Source: Paracoccaceae bacterium (GTDB lineage Bacteria > Pseudomonadota > Alphaproteobacteria > Rhodobacterales > Rhodobacteraceae). Taken from it: a DNA stretch of 64,000 bases. Position 1 is the stretch's first letter; each line of letters opens with the position of its first letter. Below, piece by piece: positions 37,021 through 45,770 of the stretch. Below the pieces are notes generated by a model that was given only the letters and a program-made list of their open reading frames with translations, was not told where the DNA came from and made no database searches. A program made the position numbers and the translations under genes. The DNA lies in assembly GCA_014872875.1 (NCBI GenBank), contig WKFI01000007.1:62001-126000 (forward strand). The letters are read 5' to 3'.

Positions 37021-38697
37021 ATGACGGGATCCAAGGGGCAATCGAATACCAGCGATGTCATCATCGTCGGCGGCGGGCTGGCCGGTCTGGCCGCAGCAGC
37101 CGAGTTGGGTGATCGCGGCAAATCGGTCATCCTTCTGGATCAGGAACCCGAAGGTTTTCTGGGCGGGCAGGCCTTTTGGTCGTTGGGCGGGCTGTTCATG
37201 ATCGACACGCCGGAACAGCGGCGCATGGGCGTACGGGATTGTCATGATCTGGCGCGGCGAGACTGGTTGGGCTCAGCTCAATTCGACCGCCCCGAAGACG
37301 ACTGGCCCCGCCGTTGGGCCGAGAGTTATCTGGACTTTGCAGCAGGCGAAATGCGCAGCTGGCTACACGGGATCGGCTTGCGCTGGTTTCCGGTGGTGGG
37401 CTGGGCGGAACGCGGCGGTGACACGGCCGAGCGACACGGCAACTCGGTACCGAGGTTTCATATCACCTGGGGCACGGGTCCCGGAGTGGTGGCCCCGTTC
37501 GAACGACGCGTGCGCGAACATGTTGCGGCAGGTCGGATCACCCTGAAGTTCCGCCATCAGGTCAGCCATATCATCATGCAGAACGGTGCGGCCAAGGGCG
37601 TTTCCGGCGAGATCCTGGCCGAGGATGGTGCCGAGCGCGGTCAAAAGACCAGCCGCCACGAGATTGGCGAGTTCGAGTGTTACGCACCTTCGGTCATCGT
37701 GGCCTCGGGGGGGATCGGTGGCAATCTGGACCTGGTGCGCAAGGCCTGGCCCCGCGACCGGTTGGGCGCACCGCCGGGCAATATGGTCTGCGGAGTACCC
37801 TTTCATGTGGATGGTCGGATGATCGGCATTGCCGAACATGCCGGAGGTCGGGTGATCAATGGCGACCGGATGTGGCATTACACCGAAGGGGTGCAGAACT
37901 GGGATCCGATCTGGCCCAACCACGGGATCCGCATCCTGCCGGGGCCGTCCTCGATGTGGTTCGATGCAACCGGGAAGCGGCTGAACGCCCCCTATCTGCC
38001 CGGGTTCGACACGCTTGGCACGTTGAAAGAGATTCTGAAAACCGGGCATGATTACAGCTGGTTCATTCTCAGTCAGAAGATCATCGAAAAGGAATTTGCG
38101 TTATCGGGATCGGAGCAGAACCCGGATCTGACATCGGGCAAGTGGATGGAGGTAATCCGGTCGCGGTTGCTTTCGGGTGGCGGTGCCCCTGCCCCGGTCG
38201 AAGCGTTCAAGAAACACGGTGCGGATTTCGTGGTCGCTGCCAACCTGACCGAACTGGTCGAGGGGATGAACCAGATCGGCGATGTGCCCTTGGACGAGGC
38301 GCTGCTCAGACGGCAGATCGAAGCCCGTGATGCCCAGGTGGACAACCGTTTTGCAAAAGATGCACAGGTTATCGCAATCAACGCGGCACGCAATTATCGG
38401 GGCGATCGGCTGATCCGCACGGCCAAACCGCATCGTATTCTGGATCGCGACAAGGGTCCGCTCATCGCGGTGAAACTGCATATCCTGACGCGAAAGACCC
38501 TGGGTGGTCTGGAAACCGACCTTGACGCGAGAATGCTGGGAACCGACGGCACCCCTGTGCCAGGGCTCTTTGCTGTTGGCGAAGCCGCCGGTTTTGGCGG
38601 CGGCGGGTATCACGGCTACAACGCGCTCGAAGGCACCTTTCTGGGCGGGTGCATCTTCTCGGGCCGGAATGCGGGGCGGTCACAATTCATCGCGTGA
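37021..38697 (+). CDS. FAD-binding dehydrogenase (fumarate-reductase/ketosteroid type)
   Basis: A 558-residue flavoprotein. The N-terminal Rossmann motif is SDVIIVGGGLAGLAAAAELG with the FAD-ribose Asp/Glu at ILLDQEPEG, and the long second domain includes the GGQAFWSLGGLFMIDT loop. The C-terminal FAVGEAAGFGGGGYHGYNAL segment with EGTFLGGCIFSGRNAG is typical of FAD-dependent ketosteroid/fumarate-reductase-like dehydrogenases. The substrate is unknown; some annotators call this group FAD-binding dehydrogenase. It stands alone, convergent with the TPM-domain gene. Confidence 0.88.
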   Translation: MTGSKGQSNTSDVIIVGGGLAGLAAAAELGDRGKSVILLDQEPEGFLGGQAFWSLGGLFMIDTPEQRRMGVRDCHDLARRDWLGSAQFDRPEDDWPRRWAESYLDFAAGEMRSWLHGIGLRWFPVVGWAERGGDTAERHGNSVPRFHITWGTGPGVVAPFERRVREHVAAGRITLKFRHQVSHIIMQNGAAKGVSGEILAEDGAERGQKTSRHEIGEFECYAPSVIVASGGIGGNLDLVRKAWPRDRLGAPPGNMVCGVPFHVDGRMIGIAEHAGGRVINGDRMWHYTEGVQNWDPIWPNHGIRILPGPSSMWFDATGKRLNAPYLPGFDTLGTLKEILKTGHDYSWFILSQKIIEKEFALSGSEQNPDLTSGKWMEVIRSRLLSGGGAPAPVEAFKKHGADFVVAANLTELVEGMNQIGDVPLDEALLRRQIEARDAQVDNRFAKDAQVIAINAARNYRGDRLIRTAKPHRILDRDKGPLIAVKLHILTRKTLGGLETDLDARMLGTDGTPVPGLFAVGEAAGFGGGGYHGYNALEGTFLGGCIFSGRNAGRSQFIA

Positions 38698-38715
38698 GCG
38701 CGCAGCCGCACGCGA

Positions 38716-38733
38716 GAAAATTCGCGAATTTTC
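38716..38733. terminator. 18-bp palindrome between convergent genes
   Basis: GAAAATTCGCGAATTTTC is a perfect palindrome placed between the stops of the FAD dehydrogenase (38697) and the TPM gene (38736). It may act as a bidirectional terminator hairpin or a protein-binding site; compare 36133-36148. Confidence 0.4.
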
Positions 38734-38735
38734 CC

Positions 38736-39890
38736 TTACCAGCTGCCGCTTGCGCCACCGCCAGACGAAGAACCGCCGCCAAAGGATGACCGGCTGGATC
38801 CGGATGAACTGTCCGAGACCTTCGGGATCGTGCGGAGTTCGCTATCGTGATAACCGCAATGCTGGCAATCATATTCGACCCGTTTCTTGCCTTGGCGAGT
38901 CTTTGTGGCCGACACCAGAACCGTTGAAGTCGTGGACAGCGTCCGGAACTGGCATTTCGGACAGGCCCCATACAGCGAAAACCAATTGCGGTAGCGATTG
39001 ATCTCCATGTGCCCGCAGCCCGGGCAATGCCAGACATCGTAATCCACCGATTTCAGGAACTCCTCCAACACCTGCCCACCGTTGAGGTGTTCGTCATCCG
39101 CCTCTTCGCCTGCGCGCATCATGCGGGTGCCGCATGCGGAACAATCCCGTGGACGGTTGCGTATGTAGCGACGCAACCACAGACCAAAGCCCGCGACAGG
39201 CACTAGCAGCAAGGACAACACCCATTCGCCCAGTTGTCGGGTCTTGGCCCAGATCCACATCCAGCCCTGTCGTGCAGTTCCCGTTTCATAACTTCCGGGA
39301 TAGCGCCCCGAGACCTCGCGGATGGTTTCATCCATCCCCAGCAAGATGCCGGTCTGGTACTCATCTTTCCGAAAGGACGGCAGAAACCCGGTATCGATCA
39401 CCCGCTGCATCCGCGCATCCCAAGAGGCGCCATAGCCGCTGCCAATCTCGATCCGCATCCTTCGGTCGTATCGCGATATCAGAACCAACACGCCGTCATT
39501 GCGGGTGGCATCGCCGATCCTCCACGCGTTGAACAGGCCCGTGGCAAAGGGCTCGATGGCGCCGTGATGCCCGAAATCACCCATGGAATGGATTGTCAGC
39601 AGAGTCATTTCGACCCCGGTGTAGTCATAGAGTTCAATCAGGTCGGTTCGAATATCCGTCTCGGCCTCGGGCGTCAAAAGGTCTGCATAATCGTTGACAT
39701 ACACATCCTCATAGCCCGGATATTGTCCTTCGATAACGGGCGGTCTGTGCACTCGTTCGGATTGCGTATCGGACGCGACGACCGTTTCTGCAGGCCTGGT
39801 CAACAGACCAACGGCGAACCCGATCCCCCACCCCAGAACCACAACCAGACCGGCAATGATCAGGGCGATCCGAAGATCATGTTTCGTCAT
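38736..39890 (-). CDS. TPM-domain membrane protein with zinc ribbons
   Basis: A 384-residue membrane protein. An N-terminal helix (about residues 8-32) anchors a periplasmic TPM domain (YVNDYADLLTPEAETDIRTD to about residue 190). A second helix (about 225-245) leads to a cytoplasmic part with cysteine pairs: CSACGTRMM, CPGCGHME, CPKCQF and CQHCGYHD, a likely pair of zinc ribbons. The tail is low-complexity Ser/Gly ending GGGASGSW, the tail typical of YgcG/TPM proteins. Function is unknown; the family is linked to membrane-protein or photosystem quality control. Confidence 0.85.
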   Translation of the reverse strand: MTKHDLRIALIIAGLVVVLGWGIGFAVGLLTRPAETVVASDTQSERVHRPPVIEGQYPGYEDVYVNDYADLLTPEAETDIRTDLIELYDYTGVEMTLLTIHSMGDFGHHGAIEPFATGLFNAWRIGDATRNDGVLVLISRYDRRMRIEIGSGYGASWDARMQRVIDTGFLPSFRKDEYQTGILLGMDETIREVSGRYPGSYETGTARQGWMWIWAKTRQLGEWVLSLLLVPVAGFGLWLRRYIRNRPRDCSACGTRMMRAGEEADDEHLNGGQVLEEFLKSVDYDVWHCPGCGHMEINRYRNWFSLYGACPKCQFRTLSTTSTVLVSATKTRQGKKRVEYDCQHCGYHDSELRTIPKVSDSSSGSSRSSFGGGSSSGGGASGSW

Positions 39891-39918
39891 CCCGTCAGCC
39901 CTCGCCCGACACCGCCTG

Positions 39919-40347
39919 TCACTCAGTCATTGTCAAGGCCATGACGGGCTCACCGTCGGCATCCAGAAACATCATTCCTTTGCCCTCGATCCGGTAGCTC
40001 GCAACCCGACCTAACGCGGCCAGAAACGCCTTTTCCTGATCTTCCAATTGTGGGGGACACGCCATCAGGGTTCCCGCCATGTTTTCGGGAAACATAAGAC
40101 TGGATCCATCCATCTCGACCTGTCCCATAAAGCGGTTGCAGCCACCGGTCAGACCGATGCGACCAGACTCGCCAAACTGGATTTCAGGCATACTTTCGGC
40201 GATCAGATCAGTACCCGCCAGTTCAACCACCTGCCAGGTCGAGTTTTCCTCGATGCTGGTGCCATCCCCGCTTGCTGCCGACTCCATCGCACCCGCGACC
40301 GTCAATCCGGCCGCAACAGCCAGTGTCGAAACCCGTTTGAAAATCAT
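39919..40347 (-). CDS. META/HslJ-like secreted protein
   Basis: A 142-residue exported protein with a signal peptide (cleavage near AMESAAS) and a META domain. The family signature is visible in WQVVELAGTDLIAESMPEIQ and IGLTGGCNRFMGQVEMDG, followed by GTLMACPPQLEDQEKAFLAA. Relatives include HslJ, a heat-shock/novobiocin-related envelope protein. There is no lipobox, so it is probably periplasmic. It is the second gene from the TPM gene on the same strand, with 28 bases between. Function is unknown. Confidence 0.85.
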   Translation of the reverse strand: MIFKRVSTLAVAAGLTVAGAMESAASGDGTSIEENSTWQVVELAGTDLIAESMPEIQFGESGRIGLTGGCNRFMGQVEMDGSSLMFPENMAGTLMACPPQLEDQEKAFLAALGRVASYRIEGKGMMFLDADGEPVMALTMTE

Positions 40348-40419
40348 GTCTTTTCACCCAATCAACTCAACTGCCCTAAAGGGAACAGCCGGACCGCTCG
40401 CTGTCAATGGGAACGCGCG

Positions 40420-42198
40420 TCAGAGCGGCCAGATGAACGGGATCAGTGCCGAGGCCAAAAGCCCGACGGTCAGGTTCAACGGGATACCTACCCGCATGAA
40501 ATCGGTGAACTTGTAGCCGCCCGGACCGTAGACCAGCATGTTGGTCTGGTACCCAATGGGCGTCGCGAACGAAGCCGACGCCGCCACCATCACGGCCACC
40601 ACCAACGGGCGTGGATCCACCCCCATGGCCTGCGCCAACCCGATGGCGATTGGGGTGACCACCACCGCAACCGCGTTGTTCGACACCAGTTCGGTCAGAA
40701 CCGAGGTGAGAAGGTAGATCGCCCAGACAACCAGGAAGGGCGGCAGGGTCGACAGTGCCGGGGCAATCGCCTCGACAATCAAGCTCACTGCACCCGAGCT
40801 TTCCAGCGCGGCCCCGATGGCCAACATCGAAAAGATCAGCGCCAGCAAGCGACCATCGACAAAGGAGAACGCCTCATCCGCGTCAATGCATTTGGTCACC
40901 AGAACCAATGCGACCGCCATCACCGACAGCATCAGGATTGGTGCCACGCCCAGCGCTGCCAACGCAACGATGCTGATCAGTGCAGCTACGGCGATCGGGG
41001 CATGGCTGCGGCGGAAGGCCCGTTCCGAAGGCTGCGACACATCCACCATGTCCATATCCGCGGCCAGACGCTGAATGTCAGCGGGGGCGCCCTCCAACAA
41101 CAGGGTATCACCAACTCGAACAACCAGCTGGTCCAGTTTCTGACCGATATTCTGGTTCCGCCGATGCACCGCCAGAACATAAACACCATAACGCCGCCGC
41201 AGACGCATATCACCCAAGCTGCGCCCAACCATGCGGCACCCCGGTGTGATCAGCACCTCGACCGTAGAGGTTTCAACCGCAGACACCTGATCCACCCGCT
41301 TGAGTTCCTTGTTGGTCTGAAGGCTAAGCAGTTCGGTCATCTGGGTACGCAGAACGACGCGGTCCCCCACCTGCAGCTCAACCCCCTTGAGATTGCGACG
41401 CAGAGAGGCATCGCCCCTGACAACGTCGATCAGCCGCACGCCCGGGCGTTTGAATAGCTGCACACCGGTGACTTCCCGTCCGATCAGATTGCTTTCAGGG
41501 GGGATAACCGCTTCGGTAAAGAACTTCATCTTCGATCGATCGCTGAGCAGCATGGCCATGCTGTCCCGATCCGGCAGCAGACGCGGCGCCACGAAGCGCA
41601 GATACAACATGCCATACACCACCAGGATCAGTCCAAGAGGGGTGACCTCGAAAATGGTAAAGGCCTGCAGGCCCTGGGCGCGGGCGACACCGTCCACCAG
41701 CAGGTTGGTCGACGTCCCGATCAGCGTCAGGGTGCCCCCCAGAATGGCGGCATAGCTGAGCGGGATCAGAAGCTTGGACGCGGTAACACCCAGAGTGCGC
41801 GCGATCTGGATAAAGACCGGAATCATCACCACGACGACCGGGGTATTCGATACCACCGCCGACGCTCCGATCACAAACGCCATCAACAAACCGATGGCAA
41901 TGCGCGGATTCACCTGCGCCTGCTTCTGGGCAATTGCGGTAAAGGCATCCAAGGCCCCCGTCCGCACCAAGGCGCCCATAATGATAAACATCGCTGCAAT
42001 GGTCCAAGGCGCCGGGTTGGAAAGCACTGGCAACGCTGCCTGATAGGGCAGCACCCCGGTCAACAACATCAGCGCCACGCCAGTAATGGCGACCACTTCA
42101 GTCGGCCAGACTTCGCGTAAAAAGGCCACGAACATGAGGCCAACGATAAACAGCGTCACAAGGGCGCTACCGGTTTGAGAAAGGGTAAAAAACTGCAT
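40420..42198 (-). CDS. SLC13-family permease with paired RCK_C domains (second copy)
   Basis: A 592-residue permease with the same SLC13 plus two RCK_C (TrkA_C) layout as the gene at 34347. Helix-loop motifs VVSNTPVVVVMIPVFIQIAR and VSNNAVAVVVTPIAIGLAQA mark the two inverted repeats, and ATPIGYQTNMLVYGPGGYKF lies near the C-terminus. RCK_C domains span about residues 210-385. Divergent enough from the other copy to be a distinct paralogue with a different anion. No operon partner is clear; an EamA permease lies 11 bases upstream on the same strand, so they may be co-transcribed. Confidence 0.88.
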   Translation of the reverse strand: MQFFTLSQTGSALVTLFIVGLMFVAFLREVWPTEVVAITGVALMLLTGVLPYQAALPVLSNPAPWTIAAMFIIMGALVRTGALDAFTAIAQKQAQVNPRIAIGLLMAFVIGASAVVSNTPVVVVMIPVFIQIARTLGVTASKLLIPLSYAAILGGTLTLIGTSTNLLVDGVARAQGLQAFTIFEVTPLGLILVVYGMLYLRFVAPRLLPDRDSMAMLLSDRSKMKFFTEAVIPPESNLIGREVTGVQLFKRPGVRLIDVVRGDASLRRNLKGVELQVGDRVVLRTQMTELLSLQTNKELKRVDQVSAVETSTVEVLITPGCRMVGRSLGDMRLRRRYGVYVLAVHRRNQNIGQKLDQLVVRVGDTLLLEGAPADIQRLAADMDMVDVSQPSERAFRRSHAPIAVAALISIVALAALGVAPILMLSVMAVALVLVTKCIDADEAFSFVDGRLLALIFSMLAIGAALESSGAVSLIVEAIAPALSTLPPFLVVWAIYLLTSVLTELVSNNAVAVVVTPIAIGLAQAMGVDPRPLVVAVMVAASASFATPIGYQTNMLVYGPGGYKFTDFMRVGIPLNLTVGLLASALIPFIWPL

Positions 42199-42209
42199 CT
42201 TCGCTAAAC

Positions 42210-43157
42210 TTATTGGCCCGACGCCCTTTGAGCACTGTCCGGGTCCCCTTCGTCAAGCGCCAAGTGGTCGCGCTGCCGTGGTTGAACCAGAAACACGCCG
42301 GCCGTGATGATTACAAGGGCAGTCCAGATATAAGGCGAATAGGCCTCGCCCAGCAGGGTCATGGCCCAGAAGACTCCAAACCCTGTGACCAAATAACTGA
42401 CCTGGACCGCAAAAACCGGCCCCGCCTGCCCAACCAGCCAGACATAGCCCGCATAGACCAGCACATGAATGACCGACGATCCAATCAGCGCCCATTCGGG
42501 AGCGCCCCAGGGCTGGAACGGCGTGATGAATTGATCCGACGCCACTGCAAACGGCAGCACAAGCACGGCCCCCACCAAAGAAGCCCCGTACAATACCTGA
42601 ATGGCGTCCAGCCCCTCGGTTCCCCAACGTGCCACGTAATTGCCCTCGAACGCGTAGCAGGCCGGCGCGATCAGGGCGATCGGAATCCAGAGCAGCATCG
42701 CAGGATCCGGCAAACTCGCTTCGGGCAGCACCAGAAGCAGCACTCCGACCAGTCCGCAGCCCAACCCCAGAAACCGCAACGGGCGAAAGCTCTCAAGTCG
42801 CAGCGCCAGCGCAATCGGGAAGGCCATCATCGGGATCAGCGACAACAGAATGGAAATCACACCCGAAGGCAGATGGGCAATGGCCCGGTAAGAGGCAGTA
42901 TTGGGGACAAGCGTCCCCATAAGTGCGATCAGGATTGAAATCTTCAAGGCGCCCCAGGTCAACGGCAGATGACGACCGCGAAGCGTCGACAGAACCGCCA
43001 TCAACAGCGATCCGATCACCATCTGCCAGAAGATCAGCCCCCAAGGCTCATAGCCGGTGCTGACTGCGATCTTGGTCAGCGGCTGGGTCAGCCCCCAACC
43101 TGCCCCCAGCCCAACGAGAACCAGAAGAAAGAAGCCGGTTCTCAGCCGTTCGGTCAC
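42210..43157 (-). CDS. EamA-family (DMT) permease, GTG start
   Basis: A 315-residue ten-helix permease of the drug/metabolite transporter superfamily. It opens FFLLVLVGLGAGWGLTQPLT and has the paired EamA repeats, the second including VYAGYVWLVGQAGPVFAVQVSYL. The start is a GTG at 43157 overlapping the ymdB stop codon by four bases (GTGA); earlier in-frame starts lie inside ymdB and encode non-membrane sequence. The overlap implies coupling to ymdB although the functions seem unrelated. Substrate is unknown. Confidence 0.85.
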   Translation of the reverse strand: MTERLRTGFFLLVLVGLGAGWGLTQPLTKIAVSTGYEPWGLIFWQMVIGSLLMAVLSTLRGRHLPLTWGALKISILIALMGTLVPNTASYRAIAHLPSGVISILLSLIPMMAFPIALALRLESFRPLRFLGLGCGLVGVLLLVLPEASLPDPAMLLWIPIALIAPACYAFEGNYVARWGTEGLDAIQVLYGASLVGAVLVLPFAVASDQFITPFQPWGAPEWALIGSSVIHVLVYAGYVWLVGQAGPVFAVQVSYLVTGFGVFWAMTLLGEAYSPYIWTALVIITAGVFLVQPRQRDHLALDEGDPDSAQRASGQ

Positions 43158-43966
43158 GGGCTGGCCTGTTCCAGCCTGCCGCCAAAGCGCACCATGCGGA
43201 CAGATTGCGCCACGCCGGTACGGTCGTCGGTTTCGACAAAAACACCCGACAGCGTGGCCTCCCCATTGGCCGGGGTAAACCGTGATTTCGGCATTCCGGT
43301 GATGAAGCGGCGCATCGGCTCGATCTTGTCCATACCGATGACCGAGTCGTAATCCCCACACATGCCGGCATCCGTCAGATAGGCGGTGCCCCGGTCAAGG
43401 ATCTGCGCGTCTCCGGTCGGTACATGGGTGTGTGTCCCCACCACCAGCGAGGCCTTACCATTGCAGAAATGACCCATCGCCATCTTTTCGGATGTGGCTT
43501 CGCAATGAACATCGACGATGATCGCCTGAGCCAATCCGCCCAGCGGATGGGCTTTCAGGATCTTCTCCACAGCCGAGAACGGATCGTCAAAGGCTCTTTT
43601 CATGAAAACTTGTCCAAGGACCTGCAAAACCAGAACCTTGCGCCCGCCCGGCGCGGTGAACAGCCGATGCCCCCGCCCCGGCGCACCCTTGGCAAAGTTG
43701 AGCGGCCGCACAATGCGGCTTTCGCCTTCGATGAACTGAAGCATGTCTTTCTGGTCAAAGGCATGATCTCCCAGCGTCAGGCAATCCGCACCCGCGTCCA
43801 GCAGCAGCTTGGCATGATCGCCAGACAGCCCCATGCCATTCGACGCGTTTTCACCATTCACGACCACAAAATCCAAACGCCATTCGTCGCGCAGACGCGG
43901 CAGGTTTTCGGTGATGGCCCGACGCCCGGCACGCCCCACCACATCTCCAAGAAAAAGACATCTCAT
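43154..43966 (-). CDS. ymdB: YmdB-family metallophosphoesterase
   Basis: A 270-residue metallophosphoesterase of the YmdB/TIGR00282 type. Seen directly: FLGDVVGRAGRRAI (metal Asp), VVNGENASNGMGLSG, LTLGDHAFDQKD, IIVDVHCEATSEKMAMGHF and VVGTHTHVPTGDAQIL, the complete dimetal signature. Family members hydrolyse cyclic nucleotides; the Bacillus homologue affects biofilm and cell-fate choices. It is followed with GTGA overlap by an EamA permease. The family is certain and the in vivo substrate in alphaproteobacteria is not established. Confidence 0.93.
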   Translation of the reverse strand: MRCLFLGDVVGRAGRRAITENLPRLRDEWRLDFVVVNGENASNGMGLSGDHAKLLLDAGADCLTLGDHAFDQKDMLQFIEGESRIVRPLNFAKGAPGRGHRLFTAPGGRKVLVLQVLGQVFMKRAFDDPFSAVEKILKAHPLGGLAQAIIVDVHCEATSEKMAMGHFCNGKASLVVGTHTHVPTGDAQILDRGTAYLTDAGMCGDYDSVIGMDKIEPMRRFITGMPKSRFTPANGEATLSGVFVETDDRTGVAQSVRMVRFGGRLEQASP

Positions 43967-44084
43967 GCTTGCCGGTCTAGAGGATTTGACCGCAAAGGGA
44001 AATCAGTTTTGACCTGGTGAAACTGCCGCCAGCGCGCACACCGCACCATCCCAGAAGTATTTGCGCCAAAACTCAAACGCGCGC

Positions 44085-44149
44085 GCCCCGTCTTGGTTCA
44101 CCTTGCAAATAAACTCCGGGGGAGGCCGTAGGCCGGGGGCAGAGCCCCC
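44085..44149 (-). repeat. Hairpin-plus-CCCCGGAG intergenic element, copy A
   Basis: On the minus strand: hairpin GGGGGC-TCT-GCCCCC (44149-44135), hairpin GGCC-TAC-GGCC (44134-44124), then TCCCCCGGAGTTTATTTGC and a CAAG tail. It occupies the 362-base gap between ymdB and the 2OG oxygenase gene (43967-44328), which otherwise contains only a CCAGAAGTATTTGCGCCAAA remnant at 44051 and promoter sequence. Similar to 58663-58735. Confidence 0.65.
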
Positions 44150-44273
44150 TCTTGTTTGCCGCCGATCGGACAAGCGGCTGCCGACAGGTTTCACCACAAA
44201 TTCGCACCCTTGCCCCAAATCGGCCAAAGAATCGGGTAAAACAGCAGGGAATTCATTTGAACAACAGGCTTGC

Positions 44274-44289
44274 TTTGCAAAATTGCAAG
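44274..44289 (+). promoter_or_regulatory. TTTGCAAA-like tandem site before the 2OG oxygenase gene
   Basis: TTTGCAAA at 44274-44281 is followed directly by ATTGCAAG, and both are flanked by a CTTGC/GCAAG inverted repeat. The site ends 39 bases before the start codon. It resembles the boxes near pccB and pccR, so an ScfR-type regulator could act here, but the match is short and could be chance. Confidence 0.3.
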
Positions 44290-44328
44290 ATACGCCCTGT
44301 GTTTTGCGCTACCATGAGGCAAATCGAC

Positions 44329-45168
44329 ATGACCAAACCCGTTCTCGCCCTCGATCCGGACAGCCTTCTGATCTCGGCCAAGGAAGCGCGCGCGGCCGCA
44401 GCACAGTTCTCGGCCGAATATCAGTCAAAGGAACCCTTTCACTATGGCGGGTTCGACAATTTTCTGGACCCGGCAATCCTTGACCGGGTTCTGGAAGAAC
44501 TCAAGCAACTGCCCGAAGCCGAAACCAGCTTTGACCGGGCTCAGGAAAAACTGAAAACCTCCTACGTGCCCGAACGTCTGCCCGAATACACGCGTCGCCT
44601 GTTCTATGTTCTGAATTCACGCCCAATGCTGGCCTTTGTTGAAGAATTGACCGGTATCAAAGGACTGATCCCCGATCCCTATTTCGCCGGCGGCGGCATT
44701 CATGTTGTGGCCAATGGTGGGCATCTCGACATCCATGCGGACTTCAACCACCACGCTGGTCTGAACCTGGAACGACGGGTCAACCTGCTAATCTACCTGA
44801 ACAAGGGCTGGAAAGAGGAATATGGCGGATCGTTCGAGGTCTGGAACGATGACATGACCGAAAAGCTGGAAAGCTATGTGCCCGTATTCAACCGGATGTG
44901 CATGTTTTCCACCAGTTCCCGCAGCTGGCACGGCAACCCGGAGCCAGTGAACCACCCGGACGGAGAGCCACGCCAATCCATCGCGCTGTATTACTACACC
45001 GCCACCTGGGACAGCACCCGCAAATCCCACACAACCCTTTTCAAACCGCGCCCCGGTACCAAAGACCAGAAGGACCGGATGGTTGCCCGGCGGGCATTGT
45101 TGCAAGATCTTCTGCCGCCCATCATTCACCGCAAGGTGGCTTGGCGGCTTGAAAAACTGGGGTTTTGA
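44329..45168 (+). CDS. 2-oxoglutarate/Fe(II)-dependent oxygenase
   Basis: A 279-residue oxygenase of the prolyl-4-hydroxylase-like group. The iron-binding pair His-x-Asp is in HLDIHADFNHH near residue 145, the distal His in SSRSWHGNPEPV near residue 203, and the 2-oxoglutarate-binding Arg probably in RQSIALYYYTATWD. Homologues hydroxylate peptidyl proline or modify cell-surface components; the target is unknown. The ATG at 44329 is chosen because GAGGC lies nine bases upstream; a longer reading frame to 44152 runs through the repeat element. Stand-alone gene. Confidence 0.85.
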   Translation: MTKPVLALDPDSLLISAKEARAAAAQFSAEYQSKEPFHYGGFDNFLDPAILDRVLEELKQLPEAETSFDRAQEKLKTSYVPERLPEYTRRLFYVLNSRPMLAFVEELTGIKGLIPDPYFAGGGIHVVANGGHLDIHADFNHHAGLNLERRVNLLIYLNKGWKEEYGGSFEVWNDDMTEKLESYVPVFNRMCMFSTSSRSWHGNPEPVNHPDGEPRQSIALYYYTATWDSTRKSHTTLFKPRPGTKDQKDRMVARRALLQDLLPPIIHRKVAWRLEKLGF

Positions 45169-45195
45169 ACAAGTCGGCCGATCCAACTGCGACGA

Positions 45196-45759
45196 TCACG
45201 CACCAAAGCTGAGGACGCGGCTTTCGGTAATGACAAGGTCCAGCGGCTGGTCGGTGGGCTCCAGCGGCAGATGTTCAGCCTCCTGCGCATCGAAGGCAAA
45301 GCCGATGGCCATCGTCGCCCGTTTGGCCCGCAAAAGCTCCAGTGTGCGATCATAGAAGCCACCGCCATAGCCCAATCGCCCGCCCTGCGCGTCAAAAGCG
45401 ACCAGTGGCACGATCACGATCTCGGGCTCGAAGAAGTCATCCACTTCCGGAACCTGCGCCCCGAACGGACCTTCGCGCAGGGCACCATCCGGAGACCAGC
45501 GGCTGAATTTGAGCGGCTGTCCCGCAGCCTCGATCACCGGTACGCCGACCGGGCCATAGGCCGATGCCTCTGCCATTGCAGCCAGTGGATTGATCTCGGT
45601 CCGGATCGGCATGTAGCCCGACAACGGCACACCACGATATCCGGCCAGCACTTCGGACAGGTGGCCGGCGGCACCCGGCCCGCGGTTGTCGAAGGCAGCC
45701 TTGCGGCGGGCAAAGGCAGCCTTGCGCGCAGCGGCTTTAATTTCGGTCAGATCAGTCAT
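45196..45759 (-). CDS. 5-formyltetrahydrofolate cyclo-ligase
   Basis: A 187-residue ATP-dependent enzyme converting 5-formyl-THF to 5,10-methenyl-THF. The ATP/Mg site is visible as QGGRLGYGGGFYDRTLELLR near residue 130, with basic N-terminal AARKAAFARRKAAF and PVIEAAGQPLKF. Length and motifs match. The ATG at 45759 begins MTDLTEIKAAARK, the family start; a longer frame runs back into mgtE. It starts 12 bases after the mgtE stop codon, so the two are likely one operon. Identification is very secure. Confidence 0.94.
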   Translation of the reverse strand: MTDLTEIKAAARKAAFARRKAAFDNRGPGAAGHLSEVLAGYRGVPLSGYMPIRTEINPLAAMAEASAYGPVGVPVIEAAGQPLKFSRWSPDGALREGPFGAQVPEVDDFFEPEIVIVPLVAFDAQGGRLGYGGGFYDRTLELLRAKRATMAIGFAFDAQEAEHLPLEPTDQPLDLVITESRVLSFGA

Positions 45760-45770
45760 TCCAGGAAGTC

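Noticed and set aside
44003-44227. A 74-codon minus-strand frame between ymdB and the oxygenase
   Set aside because: Crosses the hairpin element; composition reflects the repeat, not a protein.
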